Of a DNA stretch of 6,518 bases, positions 5,525 through 6,518 are shown piece by piece (the first letter of the stretch is position 1; each line of letters begins with the position of its first letter). The notes under the pieces are model-generated. The model searched no databases, was not told the origin of the DNA, and saw only the letters and a program-made list of their open reading frames with translations. The stretch is taken from the NCBI GenBank assembly GCA_021833045.1, contig JAKBGP010000122.1, positions 1-6,518 of the forward strand. The letters are read 5' to 3'. A program made the position numbers and the translations under genes. The DNA comes from Thermoplasmata archaeon (GTDB lineage Archaea > Thermoplasmatota > Thermoplasmata > Thermoplasmatales > Thermoplasmataceae).

Positions 5525-6518
5525 ATGGGAGTTAATCTTGAGCCCATTCTGATAAAGCACAAAACTCACATTAAGGATTTCTCAAACAATACTGTTTCAG
5601 TGGATGCCTATAACCAAATTTACCAGTTTTTGAGTGCCATAAGGCAACCTGACGGAACACCGCTTATGGATTCATCTGGAAGAGTTACCTCTCATTTAAG
5701 TGGTCTTTTCTACAGGACAATTTCCCTTATGGAAGAGGGGCTGAAGCCTGTATATGTTTTTGATGGCAAACCTTCTCCAATGAAACTCAGGACTCTTGAG
5801 GAAAGAAAGGCAATAAAGGAAAATTCAGAAAGAGAACTGGAAAAGGCAATAATGACTTCAGATAGGGAAAAAATTGCAAGAATGAAGAGAAGGATAAATC
5901 ATATTACAAAGGACATGATAGATGAAAGTAAGCAGCTTCTTACCTATATGGGATTGCCATATGTACAGGCTCCTTCTGAGGGTGAATGCCAGGCTTCTTA
6001 CATGAGTTCCACAGGAAAAGTTAATGCAGTTATCTCACAGGATTATGACTGTCTACTATTTGGTGCAAGAGAAGTTCTAAGAAATTTCACCATATATGGT
6101 AAGAGAAGAGTTTCAAGTAGAAACATTTACGTAACAGTAGATCCTGAATACATCGATCTAAAGGAAAACCTATCAAATATGAATATTACAAGAAGTCAGC
6201 TTGTGGATATTGCCATAATGGTTGGAACAGATTTCAACAGTGGAGTTGAAAGGGTTGGATCAAAGACAGCACTGAACCTGATCCAGAAATACGGGAATCT
6301 CGAAGAAGTAATCAGGGAGAAAGGATACAGGATACCACAGTACGAAGATGTAAGAAAGCTATTTCTTGAGCCTGAAGTTACAGACGATTTTAACGTAACC
6401 TTTGGTAAACCTGAGGAGGAAAAGATATATTCATTCCTTTGCGATCTTCACAACTTCGGAGAAAACAGGGTAAGGCCATTTATAGATAAGCTGAAAATAA
6501 GTCTCCAGAAGCGCAATC
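5525..6518 (+). CDS. fen: Flap endonuclease 1 (FEN-1), 3' end cut off by the window
   Basis: FEN-1 is a structure-specific nuclease that removes 5' flaps during Okazaki-fragment maturation and long-patch base-excision repair, working with the sliding clamp PCNA. 331 codons are visible without a stop. The start MGVNLEPIL is the family's conserved N-terminus; a nearby ATG at 5515 is out of frame. The catalytic acidic residues are all present: D27 in VDAYN, D80 in YVFDGKP, E152 and E154 in APSEGE, D173 and D175 in SQDYD, and D236 in GTDF. The block IRQPDGTPLMDSSGRVTSHLSGLFYRT (39-65) is near invariant in archaeal FEN-1. The helical arch region is about 85-135, and the helix-hairpin-helix element that contacts duplex DNA (GVERVGSKTAL, 240-250) follows. 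Archaeal FEN-1 is usually about 330-345 aa, so only the last few residues should be missing, including the C-terminal PCNA-interacting motif. Confidence 0.97.
   Translation, partial: MGVNLEPILIKHKTHIKDFSNNTVSVDAYNQIYQFLSAIRQPDGTPLMDSSGRVTSHLSGLFYRTISLMEEGLKPVYVFDGKPSPMKLRTLEERKAIKENSERELEKAIMTSDREKIARMKRRINHITKDMIDESKQLLTYMGLPYVQAPSEGECQASYMSSTGKVNAVISQDYDCLLFGAREVLRNFTIYGKRRVSSRNIYVTVDPEYIDLKENLSNMNITRSQLVDIAIMVGTDFNSGVERVGSKTALNLIQKYGNLEEVIREKGYRIPQYEDVRKLFLEPEVTDDFNVTFGKPEEEKIYSFLCDLHNFGENRVRPFIDKLKISLQKRN

Noticed and set aside
1..6518. Mobile element, CRISPR array, defence or other novel multi-gene system
   Set aside because: No transposase, integrase, terminal repeats, regularly spaced repeats or defence-type domains are visible. 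Six of the seven genes belong to familiar chromosomal families, and codon use looks even by eye.

Overview
The window reads as euryarchaeal chromosome, most likely from the Thermoplasmata (Thermoplasmatales-like). The evidence is an archaeal-type NMN adenylyltransferase, an archaeal/eukaryal-type prolyl-tRNA synthetase, the euryarchaeal recombinase paralogue RadB, and an archaeal FEN-1. The DNA is A+T-rich, with many AGA/AGG arginine and ATA isoleucine codons. Three genes or gene groups have a TATA-like box about 25 bp upstream of the start codon and no Shine-Dalgarno site, the layout of leaderless archaeal transcripts. Genus and species cannot be fixed from the sequence alone.

Layout. On the left, a coiled-coil protein of unknown function (running in from beyond the left edge) is followed 5 bp later by nadM, both on the plus strand. 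Converging on them is a minus-strand M20-family metallohydrolase; the two stop codons are 15 bp apart and a T-rich terminator lies between them. A divergent intergenic region of about 250 bp (roughly 2497-2746) carries one core promoter facing each way and two short dyad-symmetric elements. To its right is a dense plus-strand run: proS, a HAD-family phosphatase overlapping the proS end by 38 bp, radB overlapping the HAD gene by 14 bp, then a 55-bp gap holding its own promoter, and fen (FEN-1), which runs off the right edge.

Functions. nadM serves NAD synthesis or salvage, proS charges tRNA-Pro, and radB and fen belong to DNA recombination, repair and replication. The HAD enzyme and the M20 enzyme have clear catalytic signatures, but their substrates cannot be read from the sequence. 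Overlapping frames tie proS, the HAD gene and radB into one probable transcription unit, with fen probably both read through from it and transcribed from its own promoter.

No mobile element, CRISPR array, rRNA or tRNA gene, or defence system is visible. I did not find a convincing undescribed system. The least explained items are the truncated coiled-coil gene, the T8 tract inside the proS-HAD overlap region, and the dyads in the divergent intergenic region.
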